Made by a program: the position numbers and the translations under genes. The notes beneath the pieces were generated by a model. That model saw only the letters and a list, made by a program, of their open reading frames with translations, was not told where the DNA came from and searched no databases. A DNA stretch of 64,000 nucleotides from Pseudoxanthomonas suwonensis 11-1 (lineage in GTDB: Bacteria > Pseudomonadota > Gammaproteobacteria > Xanthomonadales > Xanthomonadaceae): the NCBI RefSeq assembly GCF_000185965.1, contig NC_014924.1:2294001-2358000 (forward strand). Reading direction: 5' to 3'. Positions 9,184 through 19,111 of the stretch are shown piece after piece. Numbering within the stretch: position 1 is the stretch's first letter; each line of letters starts with the position of its first letter.

Positions 9184-9274
9184 CGCCCGCCTGGAAGTTC
9201 ATGCACCCGCCTTGACCCAGCGGCCACGCGGCGGGGCGGAACCTGCACCGGAGCCCACAGCAGCGAGGTGCGAC

Positions 9275-9544
9275 ATGATCCGAGGCCTGTTCGTCGGAGG
9301 CGTGGTGGACAACACCGAGATCGACCTGGACCCGGGCAAGCCGCCCATGCACTACCCGCCGGACAGCGGCGGCGGCCAGTCGCGGTATCGCCTGCGCCAG
9401 GTCGGGAGGGGCAAGGGCGGCGAGGCGGTATGCGCGGTCTATGGCGCCCCGGACACGCCCTATGCCGAGGTGGCACGGGTAAGCGACGAGCGCGACTACG
9501 CCCGCCGCTTCGAGGTGGAGCTGGAAGAAGTCGAGGGGGAATAA
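9275..9544 (+). CDS. Hypothetical protein
   Basis: Protein of 89 residues without signal peptide or hydrophobic helix, starting MIRGLFVGGVVDNTEIDLD and rich in Asp, Glu and Gly. I do not recognise the family. The start has a GCGAGG ribosome site and codon use matches neighbours, so it is probably real. It sits between the DUF6522-like gene and a HAD phosphatase on the same strand, with gaps of 91 and 65 bases, so it may be transcribed with either. Confidence 0.6.
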   Translation: MIRGLFVGGVVDNTEIDLDPGKPPMHYPPDSGGGQSRYRLRQVGRGKGGEAVCAVYGAPDTPYAEVARVSDERDYARRFEVELEEVEGE

Positions 9545-9609
9545 CGGCACGGGTGGGTGGAATCCGGGCACTGCACAATCGCCCCGTCTCCACCCTTCCG
9601 CCGTGACCC

Positions 9610-10269
9610 ATGTCTTCCGTCCCCGCGCCTGCCGGTACCCGCCACCACGACCTGGCGATCTTCGACCTGGACGGAACCCTGGCCGACTCCTTCGGCTTCT
9701 TCCTGGCCAACCACAAGCGGCTCGCGGAGAAGCATAGGTTCGCCAGCATCGCCGGGCACGAAGTGGAGATGCTGCGCGGGCTGGGGCCGCGCGAGATCAT
9801 GCGCCACACCGGACTGCCGGCCTGGCGGTTGCCGCTGGTGGCGCGCGACTTCCGCCGCCTGATGCAGGAGGAAGGCCAGGCCATCGCCTGCTTCCCCGGT
9901 GCACGCGAGGCCCTGCACCAGCTGCACGCGCGTGGCATGCAGCTGGCCCTGGTCACCAGCAATTCGGTGGAGAACAGCCGTCGCATCCTCGGCGACGACA
10001 CCTGGCGCCTGTTGGCGCATGTCGAATGCGCTGCCTCGATCTTCGGCAAGGCACGGCGCCTGCGCCGGGTACTGGCCCGCACCGGCATCCCCGCCCCGCG
10101 CGCGATCTATGTCGGCGACCAGGGCTCGGATGCGGAGGCCGCCCGCCAGGCCGGAGTGGCCTTCGCCGCGGTGACCTGGGGCTATGCGACCGCCGCGGCG
10201 CTGGAAGCCTTCGAACCCGAGGTGTGGCTGCGGGACGTGGCCGAGCTCCAGGCACTGGCCGGGAACTGA
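9610..10269 (+). CDS. HAD family hydrolase
   Basis: Cytosolic phosphatase-like enzyme of 219 residues. Motif I is FDLDGTLADS with nucleophile D19 and acid/base D21, motif II is the Ser in ALVTSNS, and motif IV is GDQGSDAEAA; a helical cap of about 60 residues follows motif I. This is the layout of phosphoglycolate phosphatase-like subfamily IA enzymes, and the Gln and Gly within motif IV are typical of the YqcG-like HAD group. Substrate unknown. It is convergent with the large envelope gene, with one base between the stop codons. Confidence 0.88.
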   Translation: MSSVPAPAGTRHHDLAIFDLDGTLADSFGFFLANHKRLAEKHRFASIAGHEVEMLRGLGPREIMRHTGLPAWRLPLVARDFRRLMQEEGQAIACFPGAREALHQLHARGMQLALVTSNSVENSRRILGDDTWRLLAHVECAASIFGKARRLRRVLARTGIPAPRAIYVGDQGSDAEAARQAGVAFAAVTWGYATAAALEAFEPEVWLRDVAELQALAGN

Positions 10270-10270
10270 G

Positions 10271-12457
10271 TTACCTGGCCAGCAGCGCCGGGCGCGACTC
10301 GTACCAGTTGCGCGCGCCGGCCAGGTGCAGCTTGCGCTGCTCGCCCGGCTGCAGCTCCACGCCCATGCCCAGCACGCCCCAGCGCGCATAGAGATCGCCA
10401 TCCGGCTTGCCGCCCGCGATGCGCAGCCGCGCCTGCATGCCGATGCGGTCGTTGCTGGCCTCGACCTGGTCGAACACCAGCTCGTCGCCGCGGATCCGCA
10501 CCAGGCCCGTGGCACGGGCCTGTCCGGAATCAACCAGGTTCCCGATCCAGCGCGGGAACGCCTTGCGTTCGGCGAACAGGCCCAGCAGCACGCTGGCATC
10601 GCGCATCTCCACCTGGCCGCGACCGCTGAGTTCGAATGGTTCGCGCCATTCCAGCCCGCCCTCCTGCAGCGACATCCGCGCCCACCAGCTGGCATCCGTT
10701 TCGCCCTCCTGTTCCAGCTGCACGCCATCCAGGTCCAGGTCCAGCGCCTCGATGGCGTACTGGCGACCGCCAGGCTCGAGCCTGCGCAGGCGACTGTCGA
10801 GCCGCAGGTTGCCGGCAAGCCGCGAAGGACCCAGCGCCGCACGTACGTTGCGACCCCGCAGGCTGATCCGCCCATCGACCATGCCGCCGCCGCGGTCCAG
10901 CCGCAGGTCGCCCGTGGCCAGGCCGCTGCCACCGAGCAGGTGCGCGCTCCGGCCCGGCAGGTAGCGGTTGTAGTTGCGCAGGTCCCGGATCTCGGCGTCG
11001 TTGAAGCGCAGCCGTCCTTCCAGCTGCTCGTGGAAATCCGCCAGCGGCGCATCGGAGCGCAGGTCCAGGCGCAGGTCGCGGCCGCGCACGTCCACCTGGC
11101 TGGGCCGCGCCTCCGGACCGAGGGTGAACTGGTGCATGCGGATGGCGATCCCGGTACGCGGCGCATCGGCTTCATCGGCCACGCGCACGCGCGCCTGGGC
11201 CTGGCCGGCGAAGCGGTTGTCCAGCACCCGCGCCTCCAGCGTTACCCGGTCCAGGTCGACGCGGCTGCCGGGCTGGGGCTGGCCGTCGGCCAGCAGCAGG
11301 TCGGCGTCCACGTCTCCGCGCCCATCCACCTCCAGCCAGGGCAGGTCCTCGAGCAGGGCATCGACCCAGCGCAGCGGCACCTGCGGCCACTGCGTGCGCA
11401 GCTGGCCGTTGAGCGCGCGCAGCGGTCGCAGCCAGTCGTCGGGACCGAGGCGGCGATCATCCACGCGCAGGTCCGCCTGCAGCCACGGCGAGCCCTCGCC
11501 GGTGGACGGCATGCGCACGGCGAGGTCGATCGCCTCGCGGCGCGTGCGCAGGGCGGCGCCGAGCGGATGCCGCAGTGCATTGCCGTCCGCGTCCACCGAG
11601 TACACCGGCGCCGACCAGTCCAGCCAGCTGCCGGGCATCAGCGCGCCGCGGCTCAGGCGCAGGTCCGCGCGCAGGTGGCCGGCATGTCCACTCGTCCCGA
11701 GGGGCAGCACGTCACCGCTGCGCATGGCCAGGTCGATGCCGGGCGCCGCGCCGTCCGCGCGCAGCCAGGCATCGAGGATTCCGAACTTCTCCCGGCCCTG
11801 CGCCCGCTCGCGGATATGCGCCGGGATCTCCAGCCCGAACTCCAGGCGGCCATCGCGCAACAGCTCCACCCCGGCCAGCGCCAGGGTCGCGTCCGGCATG
11901 TACAGGGTGGACTCGCCCACCTGCATCGGCCCGCCCTGCAGCTGCTTGGTGAACACGAAGCGGGCATCGCCATGGCCCCTGGCCTGCACCTCGTAGAAGT
12001 CCAGGCGCAGCAGGCTGGGCGTGGTGATGGCCGGGAAATCCAGGGTCCAGCCATGTCCCTCGCGCTTGGACGTGGGCTTGTCCTCGGCCGCCCGGGACAC
12101 GTGCACCGATACGTCGTGCGCGCGGATGGTGCCGAAGGACACGGTGCGCCACAGCAGCGGCAGCAGCCTGATGCGGCCGTCGGCACGGGTCGCGGCCACC
12201 ACCCAGCGGTTGGTGCGCGCATGACCGCCCATCACCACCCCGCTGGCGTGGATATGCCCGGGATAGGCGCTGAGCGCCCAGTCCCAGCGCGCGTGGTAGC
12301 GGTCGGGCTTGCGGTTGATGATCCGCTCGCCAATGGACGTGTTGAGGAACACGTTGGCGGCGAGGAGGTAAAGCAGGTAGAGGCCGAGCAGCGCCCAGCC
12401 CGCCCGGCGCAGGCCGGTGCGGTGGGCCTGCAGCCACGCACGGAAGGGGATTCGCAT
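10271..12457 (-). CDS. Large membrane-anchored AsmA/TamB-like envelope protein
   Basis: Protein of 728 residues with one N-terminal membrane helix (residues about 18-36, GWALLGLYLLYLLAANVFL) and then a long periplasmic region made almost entirely of short alternating beta strands. This is the architecture of AsmA-like/DUF748 and TamB-type bridge proteins that carry lipids across the periplasm or help insert outer-membrane proteins. No catalytic motif is visible. It is a single gene convergent with the HAD hydrolase. The family link rests on architecture and strand pattern, so placement within the AsmA clan is uncertain. Confidence 0.65.
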   Translation of the reverse strand: MRIPFRAWLQAHRTGLRRAGWALLGLYLLYLLAANVFLNTSIGERIINRKPDRYHARWDWALSAYPGHIHASGVVMGGHARTNRWVVAATRADGRIRLLPLLWRTVSFGTIRAHDVSVHVSRAAEDKPTSKREGHGWTLDFPAITTPSLLRLDFYEVQARGHGDARFVFTKQLQGGPMQVGESTLYMPDATLALAGVELLRDGRLEFGLEIPAHIRERAQGREKFGILDAWLRADGAAPGIDLAMRSGDVLPLGTSGHAGHLRADLRLSRGALMPGSWLDWSAPVYSVDADGNALRHPLGAALRTRREAIDLAVRMPSTGEGSPWLQADLRVDDRRLGPDDWLRPLRALNGQLRTQWPQVPLRWVDALLEDLPWLEVDGRGDVDADLLLADGQPQPGSRVDLDRVTLEARVLDNRFAGQAQARVRVADEADAPRTGIAIRMHQFTLGPEARPSQVDVRGRDLRLDLRSDAPLADFHEQLEGRLRFNDAEIRDLRNYNRYLPGRSAHLLGGSGLATGDLRLDRGGGMVDGRISLRGRNVRAALGPSRLAGNLRLDSRLRRLEPGGRQYAIEALDLDLDGVQLEQEGETDASWWARMSLQEGGLEWREPFELSGRGQVEMRDASVLLGLFAERKAFPRWIGNLVDSGQARATGLVRIRGDELVFDQVEASNDRIGMQARLRIAGGKPDGDLYARWGVLGMGVELQPGEQRKLHLAGARNWYESRPALLAR

Positions 12458-12595
12458 GCGTACAGCATGGCGGGCGGCGGGTGATGGCCGTCTCCACGGG
12501 CCGCCCTGCCCGGCCAGGGCTGGAGTCGCATCTGGATCGGACCGGTGACCGGGCCGGGGCCGGGCACGCTTCGCCCGCCGGGCTACGCTTGCGCC

Positions 12596-13399
12596 CTAGC
12601 CCGGCAGCTTCACCCTTATCCATGTCGGGGCATGGTCGCTGGGCTTCTCCAGCGCCCGCACCCAGCGGTCCACCCCGGCTTCCTCCAGGCCCGGCGCCAG
12701 CGCCGGGTTGAGCAGCAGGTGGTCGATGCGCAAGCCGCGATCGCGTTCGAAGTGCTGGCGGAAATAGTCCCAGAACGTGTAGACCCGCTCCTCGCCGTAC
12801 ACCTCGCGCAGGGCATCGGTCCAGCCCTGGGCCAGCAGCTTCGCGTAGGCCTCGCGCACCTCCGGCTGGATCAGCGCGTCACGCTTCCACGACTTCGGGT
12901 CGTAGACGTCCTCGTCGGTCGGGATCACGTTGAAGTCGCCCATCAGTACCGCCGGATGCGGCAGGTCGACCAGGGTCGCGACGTGCCGCGCCAGGCGCGC
13001 CATCCACTTGAGCTTGTAGTCGAACTTCGGCCCCGGCTGCGGATTGCCGTTGGGCAGGTACAGCGCGCCCACGACAACCCCGTGCACCGCCGCCTCGATG
13101 TAGCGGCTCTGGCTGTCACTGCGGTCGCCCGGCAGCCCGCGCCGGCTCTCGATGGGCGTGACCCCGCGTCCCAGCAGCGCCACCCCGTTCCAGCGGTGCT
13201 CGCCATGCCAGATCGCGCCATAGCCCGCCGCCTCGATCTCCGCCGCCGGGAACGCCTCGTCCCGCGCCTTCAGCTCCTGCAGCGCGACCACGTCCGGCTG
13301 CTCGCGCTCCAGCCACAGCAGCAGGTGCGGCAGCCGCGGGCCGATGCCGTTGACGTTGAAGGTGGCCAGCTTCAGTACGCGTGGCTTGCGGCGGGGCAT
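12596..13399 (-). CDS. xthA: Exodeoxyribonuclease III
   Basis: DNA repair enzyme acting on abasic sites and 3-prime blocked ends, 267 residues, the normal ExoIII length. Motifs in order are ATFNVNGIG near the start, QELKARDEAFP with the metal-binding Glu, YLPNGNP, MGDFNVIPTDEDVYD, LRIDHLLLNP and SDHAPTWI at the C-terminus with the catalytic His. Translation begins at an ATG inside GGGGCATGG on the opposite strand. It stands alone between the large envelope protein gene and a poorly coding stretch. Confidence 0.95.
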   Translation of the reverse strand: MPRRKPRVLKLATFNVNGIGPRLPHLLLWLEREQPDVVALQELKARDEAFPAAEIEAAGYGAIWHGEHRWNGVALLGRGVTPIESRRGLPGDRSDSQSRYIEAAVHGVVVGALYLPNGNPQPGPKFDYKLKWMARLARHVATLVDLPHPAVLMGDFNVIPTDEDVYDPKSWKRDALIQPEVREAYAKLLAQGWTDALREVYGEERVYTFWDYFRQHFERDRGLRIDHLLLNPALAPGLEEAGVDRWVRALEKPSDHAPTWIRVKLPG

Positions 13400-13566
13400 G
13401 GTCGGCTCCGTGGGTCGCTTGCGTGGATGGTCCCTTCAACAAAGCTAGGGCGCGCACGGTTGGCTACCAGTGAAGCCTGGGGCGAACCGGGTCACATCCT
13501 GGACCGCCAACTTTTGCGCAGGTGCTGCCGGTGCAGTCTGGAACCAGACCCACGCCGGAACTTTCG

Positions 13567-13698
13567 ATGAAAAACCACCCGATCCGCCAGGCCGTCCAGG
13601 CCGGCATCCGCGAAGGCCTGCGCGACTTCTTCGCACCGTCACTCGCCGTGCTCCTGTGGCTGCCCCGACTGGTGTGGCACCTGCTGCGGAAGCGCTGA
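13567..13698 (+). CDS. Possible small membrane protein
   Basis: A 43-codon frame starting MKNHPIRQAVQAGIREGL with a hydrophobic stretch LAVLLWLPRLVWHLL near the end and a basic terminus. It looks like a membrane-associated micropeptide, but the ribosome site is weak and no relative is recognised. It is listed because the surrounding 690 bases hold no other plausible gene. Confidence 0.3.
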   Translation: MKNHPIRQAVQAGIREGLRDFFAPSLAVLLWLPRLVWHLLRKR

Positions 13699-14092
13699 GC
13701 ATCCACCTCGCACCGGGGAAAGCCGCCCACCTGGCAAGGTGGGCGGCAGGTCCAGGCAGGTCGACCAGGCGGTTGCCCGGGAACGACCGCCTGCGTACCA
13801 CGGCGCATCGCATCCCGTATGCGGGCGACGTGGGGCTGCGCGTCCTCCAGCGAGGCAAACCACAGGTTCGGGTAGCCGACCTGTCGGCGACGCAGGTCGG
13901 TTCTGCAGCGCGGGCTCACGCGTTGCCAGCGCCTTGCAGTACTCCTCCCAGCCCGCGGACCGGCCTCGAGCGCGCAGGCCAGGATGCGCCTACGCTGCAC
14001 CACTTTCCGCTGCGAGTGCAGCCGGGCCGGGGAGTGTGCCGGAGGACATTGGAGGCCAGCAGGTGGCGCAGCACCGGAAGTGCACTGGCGAG
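13699..14092. other. Intergenic stretch without a recognised gene
   Basis: About 390 bases between the small putative membrane protein and the DUF72 gene. Frames on both strands look like composition-driven shadows with no family resemblance. A short inverted pair occurs near 13730-13745 (CACCTGGCAAGGTGGG). No promoter or RNA could be assigned. Confidence 0.4.
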
Positions 14093-14839
14093 TTACCCGG
14101 CCCCCTCGACCAGTTGCCGCAGCCGCACCGCGTTGGCCACGGCGAAGCCATGGGCGGTGTTGTCGAAGATCACCCAGCGCTGGCCCGGCCCCTTCGCTGT
14201 CCGCAGGTCGTCGGCCAGCGCGCGCAGCGCAGCCTCGTCGTAATCGCTGTAGTAGATCCGCGGTGAGCCATGCCAGCGCCAGTAGCACCACTGTCCGGAT
14301 GCCAGCGGCAGGTCGCCGCCGGGTACCCGCGGCGGATCGGCGCCGACGCGGCTGACTCCGTGGCGCGCGAACAGGTCTTCGGCCCGCGGAGTGAACCAGC
14401 TGGCATGGCGCGGCTCGCAGGCCAGCGGCGCATCGCTGCGGCGGCGGAACATGGCGAAGAACGCGGCGGCGCTGCGTCCGTCCAGTGCCAGCCCCGGCGG
14501 CAGCTGCAGCAGGAAGCCGCCAAGGCGGCCGCCAAGCCCGTCCACCTGGGCCAGGAACCGGTCCAGGGCCGGGCCGGCGCCGCGCAGGCCCAGCTCATGC
14601 GAGATTTCCTGCGGCAGCTTCACCGAGAAGCGGAAGCCGCGTGGCACCGTGGCCGCCCAGCGCTGCCAGGTGCCGCGCTGGTGCGGGCGGTAGAAGGAGG
14701 AATTGATCTCTGCCACGTCGAAGCGCATGGCATAGCGCGCCAGCGCACTGTAGCCCTCGCCGAACAATCCCGCGTAGCGGCCAGGGATGGACCAGCCGGC
14801 ACATCCGATCCTGATCCTGCCCACCGACGTCCGGCCCAT
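14093..14839 (-). CDS. DUF72 (YecE) family protein
   Basis: Soluble protein of 248 residues of the YecE/DUF72 TIM-barrel-like family. Landmarks are IRIGCAGWSIPGRYAGLFGEG at the start, then AEINSSFYRPH, FRFSVKLPQEI, GFLLQLPPGL and the closing RWVIFDNTAHGFAVANA motif. Function is unknown in all members I know of; a nuclease-like or hydrolase role has been suggested from the fold. The gene ends 73 bases after the dapA stop on the same strand and may be cotranscribed with it. Confidence 0.9.
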   Translation of the reverse strand: MGRTSVGRIRIGCAGWSIPGRYAGLFGEGYSALARYAMRFDVAEINSSFYRPHQRGTWQRWAATVPRGFRFSVKLPQEISHELGLRGAGPALDRFLAQVDGLGGRLGGFLLQLPPGLALDGRSAAAFFAMFRRRSDAPLACEPRHASWFTPRAEDLFARHGVSRVGADPPRVPGGDLPLASGQWCYWRWHGSPRIYYSDYDEAALRALADDLRTAKGPGQRWVIFDNTAHGFAVANAVRLRQLVEGAG

Positions 14840-14912
14840 GGCTGTCCCCGCGTTGCGAACGCGGGCAGTCTCCGGTCCAGGCCGTGAGCGGGCGGCGAAA
14901 CCCCGCCTGGGG

Positions 14913-15815
14913 TCAGTCGACCAGCAGGCCGGCCTGGCGCAGCGCAGCCTCCACCTTGGCCTGGTTGCCTGGCTCCAGCCCGGTCAGCGGCAGGCGGATA
15001 TGGCCACCGATGTGGCCAAGCCGCGACAGCGCCCACTTCACCGGGATCGGGTTGGCCTCGCAGAACAGGTGGCGGTGCAGCGGCAACAGCCGCAGCTGGA
15101 TGCGCATGGCCGCTTCCACGTCCTTCGCCAGCGCGGCCATGCACAGCTCGTGCATCAGCCGCGGCGCGACGTTGGCGGTCACGCTTACGTTGCCATGGCC
15201 ACCGCAAAGCATCAGCGCCACCGCGGTGGCATCGTCGCCTGAGAACACCGCGAACCCGGCCGGCGCCTCGCGCACCAGCCACTGCGCGCGCTCGATGTTG
15301 CCGGTGGCTTCCTTGATGCCGACGATGCCGGGCACTTCCGCGAGGCGGAGCACGGTCTCGTGTTGCAGGTCGGCGCCGGTGCGGCCGGGCACGTTGTACA
15401 GCACGATCGGCAAGTCGCCGGTGGCTTCGGCGATGGCGCGGAAGTGCTGGTACTGCCCTTCCTGCCCGGGCTTGTTGTAGTACGGCACCACCTGCAGCTG
15501 GCTGTCGGCGCCGACCTTGCGCGCGAACTGCGCCAGGGCGATCGCCTCGGCGGTAGAGTTGCCGCCACAGCCGGCCATCACCGGCACCCGGCCGGCAGCC
15601 TGCTCGACCGCGACGCGGATGATCTCGCAGTGCTCCTCGACGCTGACCGTCGGCGACTCGCCGGTGGTGCCAACCACGCCGATGCAGTCCGTGCCCTCGG
15701 CCACATGCCAGTCGACGAGTTTGCGCAGCGCGTCGTAATCAACGCTGCCGTCGTCGTGCATGGGCGTGACGAGCGCGACGATGCTGCCGCGCAGGAAGAC
15801 ATCCGGACCGGTCAT
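14913..15815 (-). CDS. dapA: 4-hydroxy-tetrahydrodipicolinate synthase
   Basis: Condenses pyruvate with aspartate semialdehyde in lysine and diaminopimelate synthesis. The protein has 300 residues, standard for DapA. The Schiff-base lysine is K168 in GIKEATGN, the TTGES motif is at 50-54, and the tyrosine and NVPGRTG loop are at 140-146. The N-terminal SIVALVTPM is typical. Its upstream side faces a 190-base gap carrying the terminator of the lipocalin gene, so it probably has its own promoter. Confidence 0.96.
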   Translation of the reverse strand: MTGPDVFLRGSIVALVTPMHDDGSVDYDALRKLVDWHVAEGTDCIGVVGTTGESPTVSVEEHCEIIRVAVEQAAGRVPVMAGCGGNSTAEAIALAQFARKVGADSQLQVVPYYNKPGQEGQYQHFRAIAEATGDLPIVLYNVPGRTGADLQHETVLRLAEVPGIVGIKEATGNIERAQWLVREAPAGFAVFSGDDATAVALMLCGGHGNVSVTANVAPRLMHELCMAALAKDVEAAMRIQLRLLPLHRHLFCEANPIPVKWALSRLGHIGGHIRLPLTGLEPGNQAKVEAALRQAGLLVD

Positions 15816-15934
15816 GGCGTGGGGCGTGCGGGTGTGGGAGCGTCGATTCTATCGGCCCGCGGGCGCCGTGCACGGGTAGTCACCACTGCAACGACCAGCC
15901 CGACCAGCTGGTTTCTCCATCCAGGCTCAAAAGA

Positions 15935-15966
15935 CGCTGGGTCCCGGCTTCCGCGGGGACCCAGCG
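15935..15966 (-). terminator. Rho-independent terminator after the lipocalin gene
   Basis: An 11-bp GC-rich stem, CGCTGGGTCCC paired with GGGACCCAGCG, with a 10-base loop. On the minus strand it lies 41 bases past the lipocalin stop and runs into a TCTTTTGAGCC tail. Confidence 0.7.
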
Positions 15967-16007
15967 TTTCGATCCTGGGCGGCGACTGGAGCCGCTCAGC
16001 TGTTGGT

Positions 16008-16508
16008 TCAGCGCACCGGGTTACCCGTGTGTGGCGTAAGGATCAGGTCATCCAGGTCGTAGCCCTGCGCACGTGCGGTATCCAGCAAGTCCTGCTGCAC
16101 CTGCGCCGGCAGCGAGGGCTCGCGCGACAGCAGCCACAGGTACTTGTGGTCGGGCGAGCCGACCAGGGCGGTGCGGTATTCCGGGTCCAGGCGCAGGATC
16201 CAGTAGTCGCCCTTGGTGAACGGGATCCACTTCAGCCCGTCCGGGAGGAAGGTGACTTCCAGCTTGGCATTGTTGCTGCCCTCGACCACGAAGGCCTCGC
16301 CCACGGACTCCTGCGGCTCACCATGCTTGTCACGCGCACGGTTCTGTACGCGCACCGTGCCTTCCGGGTTGAGCGAGTAGGTCGCGGTGATGTCGGTGTA
16401 GTCCTCGGGCTCGTGGCGCATGGGCAGGCGCGCGATCTCGTACCAGGTGCCGAGGTAACGCTGCAGGTCGACGGAGGCCACGGTCACGGGCTTGGAAGCT
16501 TCGTTCAT
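16008..16508 (-). CDS. Lipocalin family protein (Blc-like)
   Basis: Small barrel protein of 166 residues binding hydrophobic ligands, related to bacterial lipocalin Blc. The diagnostic GTWYEIARLP motif lies near residues 19-28, followed by YTDITATYSLNPEG and the later LDPEYRTALVGSPDHKYLWLLSR, which matches the conserved Blc second half. Unlike Blc there is no lipoprotein signal at the chosen ATG; a longer GTG start at 16571 would add 21 residues, also without a lipobox. It may therefore be cytosolic, as in several proteobacterial relatives. A terminator follows. Confidence 0.9.
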   Translation of the reverse strand: MNEASKPVTVASVDLQRYLGTWYEIARLPMRHEPEDYTDITATYSLNPEGTVRVQNRARDKHGEPQESVGEAFVVEGSNNAKLEVTFLPDGLKWIPFTKGDYWILRLDPEYRTALVGSPDHKYLWLLSREPSLPAQVQQDLLDTARAQGYDLDDLILTPHTGNPVR

Positions 16509-16583
16509 GGGGATGCTCGCTATGGAAAGCCTGCATTGCAGACGGTGCAGCGTGAATCCACCGTCGTCCACGCGCGCTGTCGT

Positions 16584-16853
16584 TCAGCCTTCTCCGCTCT
16601 CGCGGATGCCATGCGGCGCGTCGCTACGAACGTCATCGGCGAAGGAGCGGCCGTAGGCATCCCGGTCGCCGGGCTCCTCGTCCAGGGCGACGTCGAGCAG
16701 GTCCGCCTGGTCGTACACGCCGATGTTGTCGATCGCGGCAACCGAACGCGGATCCTTGAGCGCCGGCCCCTGCTGCTCAAGCGGAACGCCGTCCTCGCCC
16801 AGGCCGGCTTCGTCCTGGCGGGCGGTGGGATTGGTGGAATTGGACCTGGCCAT
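16584..16853 (-). CDS. Hypothetical hydrophilic acidic protein
   Basis: Protein of 89 residues, strongly hydrophilic and rich in Asp, Glu, Arg and Gly, with no hydrophobic core pattern; it is probably disordered. It begins MARSNSTNPTARQDEAGLG and ends DAPHGIRESGEG. It resembles small stress-type hypothetical proteins of this bacterial family, but I cannot name it. An ATG further upstream (16973) is possible; the start at 16853 fits the composition better and has a GGAGC ribosome site. Confidence 0.5.
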   Translation of the reverse strand: MARSNSTNPTARQDEAGLGEDGVPLEQQGPALKDPRSVAAIDNIGVYDQADLLDVALDEEPGDRDAYGRSFADDVRSDAPHGIRESGEG

Positions 16854-17022
16854 GGTCGGCTCCTGGGGCGCGGAGGTTCGACCGTAGCGCCGGCCATGGA
16901 AGCGGTACGTCAACGCGGGCACCCGTTCCATTGACACCATGCTTGCAGCCGCCTGCATGGAGGCTGCAAGCAATCCGATGCCAGGGCGCTGGCCGGTGGC
17001 TCGTCGCCGGACCAGCCCGCGG

Positions 17023-17322
17023 CTAGTGCTCCGTCGGCAGCGTGCCTTCCAGGCTGGGCTTGGGCGACTCCACCCTGCGCAGGAAGTCCTGCAGCATCAG
17101 TTCGCGGCACTCGGCCAGCGGCACGCCGTCGCGATGCGCGAACATGCGCGAGGCGTGCTCGAACAGGTCCGCCAGCAGCTCCCCGAAATCCTCCGCCCCG
17201 CCGCCCAGATCGCTGCGGATCGCAACATGCAGCTGTTCATGCGCGGCCCAAAGCCGCAGCAGTTCGAACGCTTCCGGATCGGACAACGCCTCCGGCGGGA
17301 TTTCCAGCTGCTCGTCGTTCAT
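17023..17322 (-). CDS. DUF5076 family protein
   Basis: Soluble protein of 99 residues. The pattern LEIPPEALSDPEAFELLRLWAAHEQLHVAIR, then WGELL-type GELLADLFEHASRMFA, fits DUF5076, a family of unknown function common near stress and housekeeping genes in proteobacteria. The ATG has a GGGGAGC ribosome site. A possible cysteine-rich micropeptide frame lies just upstream. Confidence 0.7.
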   Translation of the reverse strand: MNDEQLEIPPEALSDPEAFELLRLWAAHEQLHVAIRSDLGGGAEDFGELLADLFEHASRMFAHRDGVPLAECRELMLQDFLRRVESPKPSLEGTLPTEH

Positions 17323-17755
17323 GGTGCTCCCCTTCTTCCGTCAAACAATGCAAAGGTCCATCCGGTCCCGGCCCGGGTTGCAGCAGGCCTGGGCGGCATC
17401 CAGGCCCATGTCGCGGCAAGCGCACTCGTGCGCATGCAAACCGCGTTCCCCAGCCCACCAGATACATCAACGCTCATCGTGCCTCCTGCACGGTGTGGAT
17501 ACATGTTGGAATCCGGCCCGTGGCATCGCCTCCAGGCGGCGCCGGGATGCGGGAACGGCGCTGCACGGCGCCACCCCATGCCTCCACCCAGCTTGCCGGA
17601 CCCCTCCCCCTTGTCCTGCGGGGAATCCTATCGGGGGGAACAGGCTGGCGACAGACGCCAGCCGGCATTCTCCGGTGGCATCGCTGCGTCCACACTTCAC
17701 TGAACTGCGATCAGCCCCGTGCTATCCCGGCCTCCCACGATCCAAGGAGCCCGCC
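17323..17755. other. Intergenic region between DUF5076 and DUF1264 genes
   Basis: About 430 bases separate two divergent genes. Besides the doubtful micropeptide frame I see no gene. The region should hold both promoters. The last bases before the DUF1264 ATG contain AAGGAGC, a good ribosome site. Confidence 0.4.
17341..17439 (-). other. Possible cysteine-rich micropeptide frame
   Basis: A 32-codon frame with a TTG start encodes a peptide beginning HAHECACRDMGLDAAQACC and ending RMDLCIV, with five cysteines. It ends 18 bases before the DUF5076 start. No convincing ribosome site is seen and no relative is known to me. It could equally be chance. Confidence 0.15.
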
Positions 17756-18547
<792 letters not shown>

Positions 18548-18578
18548 GCGTTACGGTGCCCATAAGCTAAGGCGGACG

Positions 18579-18609
18579 GGAAGCGCGCGATCACCGGTCG
18601 CGCGCTTCC
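18579..18609. terminator. Bidirectional terminator
   Basis: A 12-bp perfect stem, GGAAGCGCGCGA and TCGCGCGCTTCC, with a 7-base loop. It lies between two convergent genes (stop codons at 18547 and 18615) and likely serves both. Confidence 0.75.
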
Positions 18610-18614
18610 TGCAT

Positions 18615-18836
18615 TCAGCGCTGGGCGCGCGGCTGCTCCTTGTCCGCCTCCGGATCCTCACCCACGCGGGTTTCCTGGGCATCGGTGGCGTAACGCACCG
18701 GATTTTCCGGAGCATGGGCCTCCGCGGTCGGCGCGGGATTGTCCGGCGCCGGATCGGCGGGGTGTTCCTGGCGGCAGGCAGCGAGCGGGATTGCGGCAAG
18801 CACGGCGAAAGCCATGGTGGCGATCTGGATCTTCAT
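18615..18836 (-). CDS. Small hypothetical lipoprotein
   Basis: A 73-residue precursor with a signal peptide and lipobox (MKIQIATMAFAVLAAIPLAAC, Cys 21). The mature 52 residues are Pro, Ala and Glu rich and probably extended (PADPAPDNPAPTAEAHAPEN). No family recognised. The ATG is preceded by AAGAAGGAAA. It is convergent with the DUF1264 lipoprotein gene and shares the terminator. Confidence 0.65.
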   Translation of the reverse strand: MKIQIATMAFAVLAAIPLAACRQEHPADPAPDNPAPTAEAHAPENPVRYATDAQETRVGEDPEADKEQPRAQR

Positions 18837-19111
18837 GGGCTGTTTCCTTCTTCTGGTCGAAGGACATGGTCGGCGCCTGGCAGTGAATGGGCTGCATAAG
18901 AGGGGTGGAGGCGGGTGATCCGTCCCGGCGCCCCACGTGCCGCCGCGCATGCTTCCCCGCTGTCCATGCGATCACAGTCACGGGCCCGCCGATCGCCCGC
19001 GCGGACTCCCGGTCAAGTTTTCCGGACTGGTTGTCCATCCACCGCAACAGCCTGCCGGCAAAGTAACCCTCACCGGCCACCACCGCGCCGGCCCGACACC
19101 AGGAGTCCCAC

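Noticed and set aside
12458-12595. GC-rich palindromic sequence after the exonuclease III gene as a specific terminator or RNA
   Set aside because: Only short weak stems are visible and they resemble generic intergenic repeats.
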